Shown piece after piece: positions 23,696 to 31,434 of a stretch of 64,000 bases of DNA (position 1 is its first letter; each line of letters begins with the position of its first letter). Made by a program: the position numbers and the translations under genes. This stretch comes from CAYQDF01 sp964416175 (lineage in GTDB: Bacteria > Chloroflexota > Anaerolineae > Anaerolineales > UBA4823). The DNA lies in the NCBI GenBank assembly GCA_964416175.1, contig CAYQDF010000003.1:18422-82421 (forward strand), given 5' to 3'. The notes below the pieces were generated by a model. That model was not told the DNA's origin, did not search any database, and worked only from the letters and a program-made list of their open reading frames with translations.

Positions 23696-24406
23696 ATGCG
23701 AGAGTTCGCCGCGCAGGCGCGGGATATCGCCGGGGTGACCCTGACGCCCGATCAACTCAGAGCGTTCCGGGAGTACGAGCGCGAGCTGCTGGAGTGGAAC
23801 GCAAAGTTCAACCTGACGGCGATCGACGACCCGCAGAAGATCCGCGTCAAGCACTTTCTGGACTCGCTGACCTGCCTGCTGGCGATGGGGGAGGGCTGCA
23901 AGGGGCGCGTCGCCGACGTGGGGACAGGCGCCGGGTTCCCCGGCATCCCGCTCAAGATCGCCTGCCCGGGGATGCGTCTCTCCCTGATCGAGTCGGTGGG
24001 CAAGAAAGCCGCCTTCTGCCAGCACGTGGTGGAGCTGCTGCGCCTGAAGGATGTGGAGGTCTTCCCACAGCGAGCGGAGACGCTCGGGCACGACCCGGCG
24101 CACCGGGAGCGCTACGACTGGGCAGTCGCCCGGGCGGTGGCCGCGCTGCCGGTGCTGGCCGAGTACCTGCTCCCGCTGGTGCGGGTGGGGGGATTCGCCC
24201 TGGCAATGAAGGGGGAGAGCGCCCCCGCGGAGGCCCACGCCGCGGAGAACGCGCTGCGCATCCTGGGAGGAGAGCTCCGGCGGCTGGTGCCGGTCGTCCT
24301 GCCTGGGGTGGAGGATGAACGCTACCTGGTGGTCCTCGAGAAGCGGGCGGCGACCCCGGCGGGGTATCCCAGGCGGGTGGGGGTGCCGGCGAAAAGACCG
24401 CTGTGA
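23696..24406 (+). CDS. rsmG: 16S rRNA (guanine-527-N7)-methyltransferase
   Basis: 236 aa. RsmG/GidB signature: LLEWNAKFNLTAIDDPQKI, HFLDSL, the SAM-binding VADVGTGAGFPGIPLKI and LIESVGKKAAFC. It methylates G527 of 16S rRNA; in other bacteria loss of this mark gives low-level streptomycin resistance. It is not adjacent to gidA or parAB, unlike the classical origin arrangement, although recF lies 113 nt beyond. Confidence 0.95.
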   Translation: MREFAAQARDIAGVTLTPDQLRAFREYERELLEWNAKFNLTAIDDPQKIRVKHFLDSLTCLLAMGEGCKGRVADVGTGAGFPGIPLKIACPGMRLSLIESVGKKAAFCQHVVELLRLKDVEVFPQRAETLGHDPAHRERYDWAVARAVAALPVLAEYLLPLVRVGGFALAMKGESAPAEAHAAENALRILGGELRRLVPVVLPGVEDERYLVVLEKRAATPAGYPRRVGVPAKRPL

Positions 24407-24414
24407 GGGGGAGA

Positions 24415-24485
24415 GTTAACGCCATTGCGCGAAGGCGCAAAGGAATAGTTTCAGCTCTTCGCGCTTTTGCTTCGTTGCGCTTTTG
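24415..24485. repeat. Degenerate GCGCAAAG-type inverted repeat
   Basis: Between rsmG and recF, GCGCGAAGGCGCAAAGG (about 24427-24442) is echoed in inverse orientation by TTCGCGCTTTTGCTTCG and TTGCGCTTTTG (about 24453-24485). This resembles short intergenic CGCAAAG repeat families in other bacterial genomes. No gene is visible here. Confidence 0.4.
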
Positions 24486-24518
24486 AGAATAAATTAATCG
24501 ACGAGGAGGAAACCCGCC

Positions 24519-25742
24519 TTACTGGGTCTCGAGCCGTCCGGCGGTGATGTGCCACAGCGCGGCGCGACGGAGGAACTCGGGGGAGAAGAGCGCCAGGTCT
24601 GTGGTGGTGAGGAGGATCTGCTGGCCGCTGGAGAGCCGTTCGAGCAGGTCGGCGCGGCGGGCGGGGTCGAGCTCGGCGAGCGCTTCGTCCAGCAGGAGCA
24701 CCGGCGACTGGCCCGTCCGCGCGTGCATCCAGGCCACCTCGGCGAGCTTGAGCGACAGAAGGGCGGTGCGCACCTGGCCGCGGGAGCCATAGGTCCCCAG
24801 GTCAACCCCGTTCTCCAGGAATCGGAGCTCGTCGCGGTGCGGGCCCAGCGTGGTGGCGCCGCGGGTGATATCCTCCCGGCGTTGGGCGAGCAGGCAGTTG
24901 TGCAGCCCCTGGCGCACCTGGTCGAGCTCCAGGACAGACCGGTCGACCGGGGCTGCGAGCGGCAGGCTGTACTGCCCGGGCGGCCGGGGCAGCGGGTCGA
25001 AGGAGGGTTGGTAGGAAAGCCGGAGGACGGACTGCCCATGGGTCAACTCCAGGTGCTCCCGGGCCGCCAGGCGCTCGAGCTCCTGGATGGCGCGCCCCCG
25101 CGCCTGGATCAGGGAAGCCCCCCGGTCCGCCAGCAGTCCGTCCCAGTAGTCGAGCTGCCGCTCATCCCCGCCAGATTCGGAGAGCTGCCGAAGCAGGGCG
25201 TTGCGCTGGCTGAGGGCCGCGCCATAATCCGACAGGACCTGTGCGTACCCGGGGAGCGCCTGAGCCATGGCCAGGTTCAGGAAGCGGCGGCGTTCCTCCG
25301 GCGCGCCCTCGATGACCTGGACCATCTGCGGCAGGAAGAGGACGGCGGTGAACTGCCCGACCGCCTCGCCGACTTTGAGCTTCACGCCGTCGAGCAGGAC
25401 TTCCTTGCGCGTCCGCGGGTTGCCGTTGGCGCCGTTTGTCTCCTGGATCAGGCGCACTTCAATCCGGTGCGGGCGGGTCTGGCGGGCGCCGGACCCCTCC
25501 TGCTCGAATTGGGCAACGATCCGCCCGACCGCCAGCAGGTCGCGGGCGGCGACGAAGTTGATCATCTCCCGGTCGTGGCTGGCGTGGAAAGAGGTGAAGG
25601 TCGCCAGGAAATAGATCGCTTCCAGCAGGCTGGTCTTGCCCTGCCCGTTTGCTCCCAGCAGGAGCACCGCGCCCTGGGGGAGATCGACGTCCAGGCGGGC
25701 GAAGTTGCGGAAATTGGTGAGGGAGAGGTGGGTCAGGCGCAT
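24519..25742 (-). CDS. recF: DNA replication and repair protein RecF
   Basis: 407 aa. SMC-like ABC ATPase: Walker A GANGQGKTS (31-39), a signature-type segment (LGPHRDEL), Walker B LLLDEALAELD and the RecF-specific N-terminus LSLTNFRNFARLDVDLPQG. RecF helps load RecA at gaps through RecFOR. It is slightly longer than the common 360-370 aa because of an insertion around residues 88-112. It is not in a dnaA-dnaN-gyrB cluster here. Confidence 0.93.
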   Translation of the reverse strand: MRLTHLSLTNFRNFARLDVDLPQGAVLLLGANGQGKTSLLEAIYFLATFTSFHASHDREMINFVAARDLLAVGRIVAQFEQEGSGARQTRPHRIEVRLIQETNGANGNPRTRKEVLLDGVKLKVGEAVGQFTAVLFLPQMVQVIEGAPEERRRFLNLAMAQALPGYAQVLSDYGAALSQRNALLRQLSESGGDERQLDYWDGLLADRGASLIQARGRAIQELERLAAREHLELTHGQSVLRLSYQPSFDPLPRPPGQYSLPLAAPVDRSVLELDQVRQGLHNCLLAQRREDITRGATTLGPHRDELRFLENGVDLGTYGSRGQVRTALLSLKLAEVAWMHARTGQSPVLLLDEALAELDPARRADLLERLSSGQQILLTTTDLALFSPEFLRRAALWHITAGRLETQ

Positions 25743-25916
25743 TGCGGATTTTGGTCCGGCCAGGAGGAGGGACAGGTGGGTGAGGCGTAGTCGTGCCCTT
25801 CGTGATCCCTGTGGTTTCGACCTCCCTCCCTCTGGTGTAGCGGCTGCCAGGGTCAGGAAAGTTGTTTACTCGAAACGAGCTGGCGCCTCAATGCCAGTGA
25901 TCGGGAGGGTCCGTCT

Positions 25917-26435
25917 TTATACTCGATCTGCCGGGGCAACCTGGGCGGGAGCGGTCTCGACCTGCCAGATGCGGTCTGTGCGGTCGACGAAAAGCACCCC
26001 GTTCAGATGGTCGATCTCGTGCTGGAAGATGCGCGCCAGCCAGCCCTCGGCCTTGACCTTCGCAGGTCTGCCGCGACGGTCCTGGGCTTTCACAGTGACG
26101 GCGGAAGCGCGCTCGACCTCGCCGACAATGCCGGGGATCGACAGGCAGCCCTCGGTGCCAGGCTCAGTCTCGCGGGACTCGCGGGTGATCTCCGGGTTGA
26201 CGAGCGTATACAGCACGGGGGCCTTGCCGTCTTCCGCAGGGTCCCCGTATTCGACCACGATCACGCGCAGCGAGACGCCCACCTGGGGGGCGGCCAGCCC
26301 GACTCCCGGAGCGGCGCGCATCGTCTCGACCATGTCGTCGATCAGGGTCTGCAGCGCCGGTCCAAAATCGGTGACCTTGCGCGCCTTACGGCGCAGGACC
26401 GGGTCAGGGAGGGTGATGATTTCACGGATAGCCAT
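25917..26435 (-). CDS. def: Peptide deformylase
   Basis: 172 aa. All three metal-site motifs are present: GVGLAAPQVG, EGCLSIPG (Cys ligand) and HEIDH (two His ligands and the catalytic Glu). It removes the N-formyl group from new proteins. The gene start lies inside the end of the upstream gene (14-nt overlap) and 9 nt after a TAGAAT, so it may be co-transcribed or have its own promoter within that gene. Confidence 0.96.
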   Translation of the reverse strand: MAIREIITLPDPVLRRKARKVTDFGPALQTLIDDMVETMRAAPGVGLAAPQVGVSLRVIVVEYGDPAEDGKAPVLYTLVNPEITRESRETEPGTEGCLSIPGIVGEVERASAVTVKAQDRRGRPAKVKAEGWLARIFQHEIDHLNGVLFVDRTDRIWQVETAPAQVAPADRV

Positions 26436-28140
26436 CGGATCCCAATTCTACCCCGAAATCCTGTTCATAATCGTCGAAAATATCATCCTCGCGGTACTCT
26501 TCCACGTTGCGGTGATAGATCTCGATGACATCCACCAGGTGCTGGCGGTCTTTCGCAGCCTCGGCCTGCTCCTTCTGGCGGCGCTGGGCGTAGATCCGGT
26601 TAAAGATATCTTGCTGGACGCGGGCTGGCTCGTGAACGTCGCGGAACACGAACTGCGTCTCTCCTACGTTGATCGTGACGTAGCCGAAGTTCAGGATGTA
26701 GCCGAGGAAGCCTTTGCGCTTGTGCTCAAGGCTGAGGATATTTTCCAGCGGAGCTGACTTTTTGATCTCGGTGCCGAGCGGCCGGCGCTCAATGTCAAAG
26801 ATATACTTGTCCGTCACCTGGTAGATATCATTGCGCCAGTCCACGTACATGTAGAGCCACCAGGGGAAGAAGACGAGCAAAATCAGGAGGGAACCAACGA
26901 GGATCGCCGTCTGGAGCAGCCCCAGGGTAACCGTCCCGCGAGCGAAGCTGCGCCCCAGGAAGGCGAAAACAACCAGCACCAGGAGCGCGAAGAGCGCGGG
27001 AAGCCAGGTCTTCCCGATCAGGGTCGGCCAGTACTTGCGGTAAGTGATCACGCCGTCCTTCTCGAAGCGCATGGTGAAGAAGCCGCTGAAGAAGCGTTTG
27101 AGGGGTCCGGGCTTGACGACAGGCGCCGCGGCGCCAGCGGCCGCCCGCGCTTCGCTCGTGGAGGCGCTCTCCCGCCAGAGCCGCTCGCGCAAGGTCTGCT
27201 CGATGCGGCGCTTCTCGAGCCGCTCCGACCCGGACTGGAACCGGTGGCGGTACTCCTCGATGATCGCAGCCATGCGGTTCGGCGTCGGCAGGTTGCGGAA
27301 GGTGATCTCGCCAGTGAAGGTGCGGACGACCACGGTGCCGTAGCCGAGCAGCCGCCCGAGGAACGTGGAGCGGGTGTTGACTGCCAGGATTGTGTTCAAC
27401 GGGGCCTCGTCGCGGCTCTCGTAGAGCCAGATCACCTTCTCGACCCACACGGCGCGCTGGTTGGTGACGATGTAGTAATCGTTTCCCCAGTCGATGAAGT
27501 TCCAGGCGCCCCACAGGAGCGCCCCCAGGGCGAGCAGACCGGAGCAGGCGGCGCCCGTCGTCCACCAGCTGGTGGCCACGCCCGCCGAGGAGACCAGGGC
27601 GAGCAGGGCGAGGGCCGCCCCGAAGGCGGCGAACGGGCCAGCCAGGCTGAAGATGAGCATGGCCTCGTGTTTGCGCGCCAGGAAATAAATGACCTCGTCC
27701 TCCCCGATCCAGTCGAAGTCCTGGCGGCGGACGATCATTTGCGCCTCGCGGGTCCTGGCCAGGCCAGGTTTGACGCCGGGGTGATCGGCCAGCAGCTTAT
27801 AAAAAGCGCCTTCGTCCAGGTGGAGCAGGTCCGCCGATTCCTCGGCGGTGATGATGGCGGAATCGGGTTGCCCGTAGAGCAGGTCCTCCTCCGTGAAGTG
27901 CTGGCCCTGGGTCCGCCGGGGCGGGGCCTCCCCCTCCTTGCCGTATTGGACGACCACCGTCCCGGATCGGACGATATAGAAGTCGTCCTCCGGGGCGCGG
28001 CCGGTGAAGAGCGGCTGGCCGGCCTCGATGTGGAGCAGGGTGAGACGCGCCGCGATGCCCTCCAGCGCCGCGTCAGCTAAGCTGCTGAAGAGATCCAGCG
28101 TCTTCAGGAAGGGCACAAACTGGCGAGGGTCCTCAGCCAT
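26422..28140 (-). CDS. Cyclic-nucleotide-binding/PH-like (bPH2) membrane protein
   Basis: 572 aa in an unusual order. An N-terminal cNMP-binding (CRP-like) fold (about 10-125: LFTGRAPEDDFYIVRSGTVV) is followed by a two-helix membrane hairpin (about 165-215), a PH-like bPH2 domain (DYYIVTNQRAVWVEK ... LGRLLGYGTVVVRTFTGEI, about 222-300), a basic/helical linker, a second membrane hairpin (about 375-440) and a second PH-like domain (DIYQVTDKYIFDIERRPLG ... FGYVTINVG). The duplicated hairpin-PH unit resembles YdbS/YdbT-type proteins. The nucleotide and role are unknown. Strict phosphate-cassette residues are not obvious, so the sensor fold may be degenerate. Confidence 0.85.
   Translation of the reverse strand: MAEDPRQFVPFLKTLDLFSSLADAALEGIAARLTLLHIEAGQPLFTGRAPEDDFYIVRSGTVVVQYGKEGEAPPRRTQGQHFTEEDLLYGQPDSAIITAEESADLLHLDEGAFYKLLADHPGVKPGLARTREAQMIVRRQDFDWIGEDEVIYFLARKHEAMLIFSLAGPFAAFGAALALLALVSSAGVATSWWTTGAACSGLLALGALLWGAWNFIDWGNDYYIVTNQRAVWVEKVIWLYESRDEAPLNTILAVNTRSTFLGRLLGYGTVVVRTFTGEITFRNLPTPNRMAAIIEEYRHRFQSGSERLEKRRIEQTLRERLWRESASTSEARAAAGAAAPVVKPGPLKRFFSGFFTMRFEKDGVITYRKYWPTLIGKTWLPALFALLVLVVFAFLGRSFARGTVTLGLLQTAILVGSLLILLVFFPWWLYMYVDWRNDIYQVTDKYIFDIERRPLGTEIKKSAPLENILSLEHKRKGFLGYILNFGYVTINVGETQFVFRDVHEPARVQQDIFNRIYAQRRQKEQAEAAKDRQHLVDVIEIYHRNVEEYREDDIFDDYEQDFGVELGSDGYP
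26445..26450 (-). promoter_or_regulatory. TAGAAT -10-like box of def
   Basis: TAGAAT, 9 nt before the def ATG, inside the upstream coding sequence; candidate internal promoter. Confidence 0.4.
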
Positions 28141-28146
28141 GATTCC

Positions 28147-28152
28147 ATTTTA
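28147..28152 (-). promoter_or_regulatory. TAAAAT -10 box of the cNMP/PH-like gene
   Basis: TAAAAT, 6 nt before the ATG at 28140; no Shine-Dalgarno; predicted leaderless. Confidence 0.6.
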
Positions 28153-28169
28153 GCATAGATGGCAGTCGG

Positions 28170-28201
28170 AACGTTCGAACGTTTTATGGAACGTTCAAAC
28201 G
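28170..28201. promoter_or_regulatory. Tandem palindromic operator between divergent genes
   Basis: A perfect 14-bp palindrome AACGTTCGAACGTT (28170-28183) is followed 6 bp later by AACGTTCAAACG (28190-28201), a near copy, and by a weaker GTTCGA at 28209-28214. It lies upstream of both divergent genes, as expected for a repressor or activator site. The regulator is unknown. Confidence 0.55.
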
Positions 28202-28268
28202 CAGGTATGTTCGATGATAGAATCAATCCCTCCGGTGAGGGAATCCATTTGCAGCAGGAGCGAGGTAC

Positions 28269-29729
28269 ATGCCAATTCACTTTGGGACCGATGGCTGGCG
28301 GGCGGTCATCTCTGACACGTTCACCTTTCACAACCTGAGGCTGGTGGCGCAGGCTATCGCTGACGCCGTCCGGTCGGAATCGTGGAACAATGGCCTGGCA
28401 GCCGGGGTAGAACCGGACGCCGACCGGATGGTCGTTGGGTTCGACACCCGCTTCCTCTCTGACCGCTACGCAGTGGAAGTGGCCCGTGTGCTGGCCGGCA
28501 ACGGCTACCGGGTCTACCTGAGTCAGGGAGACGCGCCGACCCCGGCGATCTCCTTCACGGTGCGGGATATGCGCGCCACAGCAGGTGTGGTGATCACGGC
28601 CTCCCACAATGCGCCGCGCTACAACGGGGTGAAGCTCAAAGCTGCCTACGGGGGTTCTGCCCTGCGCGAGCAGTGCCGGCGGGTGGAAGTCTATTTGAAC
28701 GACAACGAAGAGCGCGGCCGCGGGCCAAACCTGATGGACTACGACCAGGCCCGGCAGCTCAACCTGATCCAGCGCTTCAACCCCCTGCCGGCGTACTACG
28801 ACCACCTGCGGTCGATCATCCGGTTCGACACCATCGCGGACAATCCCCAGCGGGTGGCCGTCGATTCGATGTACGGCGCCGGGCGGGGGATCATCAAGAG
28901 CATCCTGAAAGGCACCGGCTGCGAAGTGCACGAAATCCGCGGCGAGATGAACCCCGGCTTCGGCGGGGTGCACCCTGAACCGATCGCCCGCTACCTGGGG
29001 TCGCTCGCCGGGGCGATCAGCACCGGCATGGGCGACCTGGGGCTTGCCACCGACGGGGACGGCGATCGCATTGGCGCGATGGACGGGCGAGGGACGTATG
29101 TCGACCCGCATCGGATCATGGCGCTCGCGCTGCGCTACCTCGTCGAGGTGCGCGGCTGGCGCGGGCCGGTGGTGCGGACAGTCTCCACGACGCGCATGCT
29201 CGACCGAATGGCGCAGGCTTACGGGCTGCCGTTGTACGAAACGCCCGTGGGATTCAATCACATCGCCGATTATATGCTCAAAGAGGATATCCTGATCGGC
29301 GGGGAGGAATCGGGGGGGATTTCTTTCCGCGGGCACATTCCGGAGGGAGACGGCATCCTGATGGGACTGCTGCTGGTCGAGATGGTGGCTGCCACCCGGG
29401 CTTCCCTCCACGAGCTGGTGGAGGACCTGATGCGGGACTATGGCCCGGTGCATTACCAGCGCACCGATCTCCGGCTGAGCCGCCCGATTGCCAAGGAAAA
29501 GATGACCCAGCGCCTGGTAGAAGAAACGCCGCCGGAGATCGGCGGCGAGAGGCTCGCTCACATCCAACCCCTCGATGGGGTCAAATACGTATTGGAAGAC
29601 GATTCCTGGCTTTTGATCCGGCCTTCGGGGACGGAACCGCTGCTGCGGATCTACGCCGAAGGGCGCACTCCGGAGATGGTCAGGGCGCTGCTCAGCTATG
29701 GGGAGAAGATCGCAGCCAATTCCACCTGA
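28269..29729 (+). CDS. Phosphoglucomutase/phosphomannomutase family protein
   Basis: 486 aa. All four alpha-D-phosphohexomutase signatures are visible: the catalytic serine loop TASHN (about 117-121), the metal loop DGDGDR (about 263-268), the sugar loop GGEESGG (about 344-350) and the phosphate loop RPSGTEPLLRIY near the C-terminus. It interconverts 1- and 6-phosphates of glucose, mannose or related sugars. The exact sugar cannot be read from sequence, and GlmM is less likely because its surrounding motifs differ. GGAGCGAGG lies upstream of the ATG. Confidence 0.92.
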   Translation: MPIHFGTDGWRAVISDTFTFHNLRLVAQAIADAVRSESWNNGLAAGVEPDADRMVVGFDTRFLSDRYAVEVARVLAGNGYRVYLSQGDAPTPAISFTVRDMRATAGVVITASHNAPRYNGVKLKAAYGGSALREQCRRVEVYLNDNEERGRGPNLMDYDQARQLNLIQRFNPLPAYYDHLRSIIRFDTIADNPQRVAVDSMYGAGRGIIKSILKGTGCEVHEIRGEMNPGFGGVHPEPIARYLGSLAGAISTGMGDLGLATDGDGDRIGAMDGRGTYVDPHRIMALALRYLVEVRGWRGPVVRTVSTTRMLDRMAQAYGLPLYETPVGFNHIADYMLKEDILIGGEESGGISFRGHIPEGDGILMGLLLVEMVAATRASLHELVEDLMRDYGPVHYQRTDLRLSRPIAKEKMTQRLVEETPPEIGGERLAHIQPLDGVKYVLEDDSWLLIRPSGTEPLLRIYAEGRTPEMVRALLSYGEKIAANST

Positions 29730-29769
29730 TAGTCTCTCCGGCTTCAGCCAGAGCAGCGAATCCGGGCGG

Positions 29770-30312
29770 TTAACCGCCTGCCAGGCGGAAGCGCCGGGCC
29801 AGGAATACGACCACGATCAGGACCAGCGCCAGACCAACCAGCCCCGGGATGCCAACGTCGTCGGCGAAACCGGTGTCCGGCAGGCCGGTCGCGGTGGCGG
29901 TCAGCTTGCCAGCTGCCGCTTCCGTCAGCAGGGCAGCCACGGTCCCCGTTCGGTCGATAGTGGGAGAAGGTGAGACCTGGGTTGGCTCAGCGACGACAGG
30001 GGTGGGACTGGCGGTGGGCGGCGCCTGAGTTGCGGTGGGCGTGATCTTCGCAGCCTGGGCGGTCTGCTCCGCTGCGATGGCCACTTGAGTGTTCTGCGCG
30101 TTGATCGCCGCGACCTGCGTCGCCTGCTGGCTGCGCTGGCGGGGGGCATACCACAGAGCGTACGCGGCCAGGCAAATCAGGGATAGGAGCATCACAGCGC
30201 CGATGACGCCAGCCACGATCAGAAAGGTGCGGTTGCCGCCCTCCGGAGGCGTTGGTTCTTCCGGTTCCATTGCGACGTTGTTATTTTCCAGATCCATATC
30301 TTCGTATGCCAT
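29770..30312 (-). CDS. Membrane protein with LPDTG sorting signal
   Basis: 180 aa. A 28-residue acidic N-terminus, a signal-anchor helix (FLIVAGVIGAVMLLSLICLA, about 30-49), an Ala/Gln-rich helical stretch (QQATQVAAINAQNTQVAIAA), a Thr/Pro linker (ITPTATQAPPTASPTPVV), then LPDTG followed by a hydrophobic helix (GLVGLALVLIVVVFLA) and RRFRLAGG. The C-terminus is the layout of a sortase sorting signal. With the N-terminal helix uncleaved the protein would be a two-pass membrane hairpin. It is the second clear candidate substrate for the sortase at 10.4-11.2 kb. Confidence 0.75.
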   Translation of the reverse strand: MAYEDMDLENNNVAMEPEEPTPPEGGNRTFLIVAGVIGAVMLLSLICLAAYALWYAPRQRSQQATQVAAINAQNTQVAIAAEQTAQAAKITPTATQAPPTASPTPVVAEPTQVSPSPTIDRTGTVAALLTEAAAGKLTATATGLPDTGFADDVGIPGLVGLALVLIVVVFLARRFRLAGG

Positions 30313-30368
30313 GATTCATTCTCCTCCAGTGCGAAATGGGTCGCGTTCCCAAGAGCCATACCTCATTT

Positions 30369-31424
30369 TTACACTAAAACTTCCAGGTTTGCCAGTGGCA
30401 AACTTACGATTTCACCGCTCTCCAGGCGTACCCGGGCGGTCGCTGCTTTGATGCCGCTGGGCAAAGTCTCTAACTCGGTTTTGATTGCAATGATCGTGCC
30501 AATCTGTCCGTGGTAGGGGGCGCGTATCACGCGCACACGCTGTCCAGCGGCAAAGGAAACGACTTCCGGCGGACCTTCCAGGTCCCCTTGGGCTGGCAGG
30601 CTGATGAAGACTTCCGGGACCTGGCCGGAATAAGGGGAGCCTGTCTCGGCGTTCACTGCGATCTCGCGCCCCTCGTTCGTGGTGAGCAGCTGGTAGGCAG
30701 CTGCATTCATCGGCAGCAGGCCGAAACCATCCAGGACCAAGATCGGAAATGAGGCGCGCAGGGCTTCCGGCACCAGCGCAGAAGCCATGCCAGCCAGGAT
30801 CAGACCGCGCAGGGGCAGACTTTGGGCAGCCTGGAGGACGTCAACCTCCCCGCAGAAACCCCCGAGCAGGACACACCCCCGGAGACCTTCTTCCAACCGG
30901 TCTGCGGTCAGGATGTCTTCCGGGCGCTCTGCACGCACCCGCAGAATCCCCGATCCGATGCGGTTATTTCCCCACATTCCTTGGACGAGCGATCCGGTGG
31001 CTTCGATCACGCTGCCGCGCTCTGGAATGAGGGAGACCACGACGCCAGGCAGACCGGCCAACAGCTGGAATGGCGGGGTTTCCACCTCCAGCAAAATTTT
31101 ACCCTGGCCGGCAAGGACCATCCGCCCGGAGTGCGGAGCACGCAGCACGCGTTTCGCCCAGCCTACCGGGCCGGCGAGGATATCTCCCTCCTCCACCAGT
31201 TCGCCAGGCTTGCGCTGGATGTATTCATTTGCTCTGCTCATCGGGAGCCCTAGTGCCCTGGCTGCATCGAGCAGGAGATGCCTTGGTTCGAGGACAGCTT
31301 CCGCCACGACATCCATTGCACCGACCTTCTGCCCCTTGCGCACCAGGACGCGCCCGATCCCTGGCAGCAAACGCTGGCGGCGGACTCTGGTCAATGGCAA
31401 GACGTGCCTGACAGGCGCTAACAT
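30369..31424 (-). CDS. Conserved hypothetical protein with KOW-like C-terminus
   Basis: 351 aa, no membrane helix. Segments resemble barrel-sandwich/carrier folds (VRKGQKVGAMDVVAEAVL; VEEGDILAGPVGWAKRVL), then a Rossmann-like middle (RGCVLLGGFCGEVDVLQAAQ ... GLILAGMASALVPEAL) and a C-terminal KOW-type beta-barrel (GQRVRVIRAPYHGQIGTII). It is the last gene of the operon that starts at 37148, 10 nt after the MutL-like gene. No function is known to me. The biotinyl/lipoyl-like look of the N-terminal part suggests a scaffold role rather than catalysis. Confidence 0.75.
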   Translation of the reverse strand: MLAPVRHVLPLTRVRRQRLLPGIGRVLVRKGQKVGAMDVVAEAVLEPRHLLLDAARALGLPMSRANEYIQRKPGELVEEGDILAGPVGWAKRVLRAPHSGRMVLAGQGKILLEVETPPFQLLAGLPGVVVSLIPERGSVIEATGSLVQGMWGNNRIGSGILRVRAERPEDILTADRLEEGLRGCVLLGGFCGEVDVLQAAQSLPLRGLILAGMASALVPEALRASFPILVLDGFGLLPMNAAAYQLLTTNEGREIAVNAETGSPYSGQVPEVFISLPAQGDLEGPPEVVSFAAGQRVRVIRAPYHGQIGTIIAIKTELETLPSGIKAATARVRLESGEIVSLPLANLEVLV

Positions 31425-31434
31425 CTATGCCCTC

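Noticed and set aside
28170..28201. LexA box in the divergent region
   Set aside because: The palindrome centre is GTTCGAAC without the GAAC-N4-GTTC spacing seen at recA; kept only as an unassigned operator.
28104..29567. 487-codon minus-strand frame across the phosphohexomutase
   Set aside because: Runs antisense through all four hexomutase signatures and is typical GC-rich shadow.
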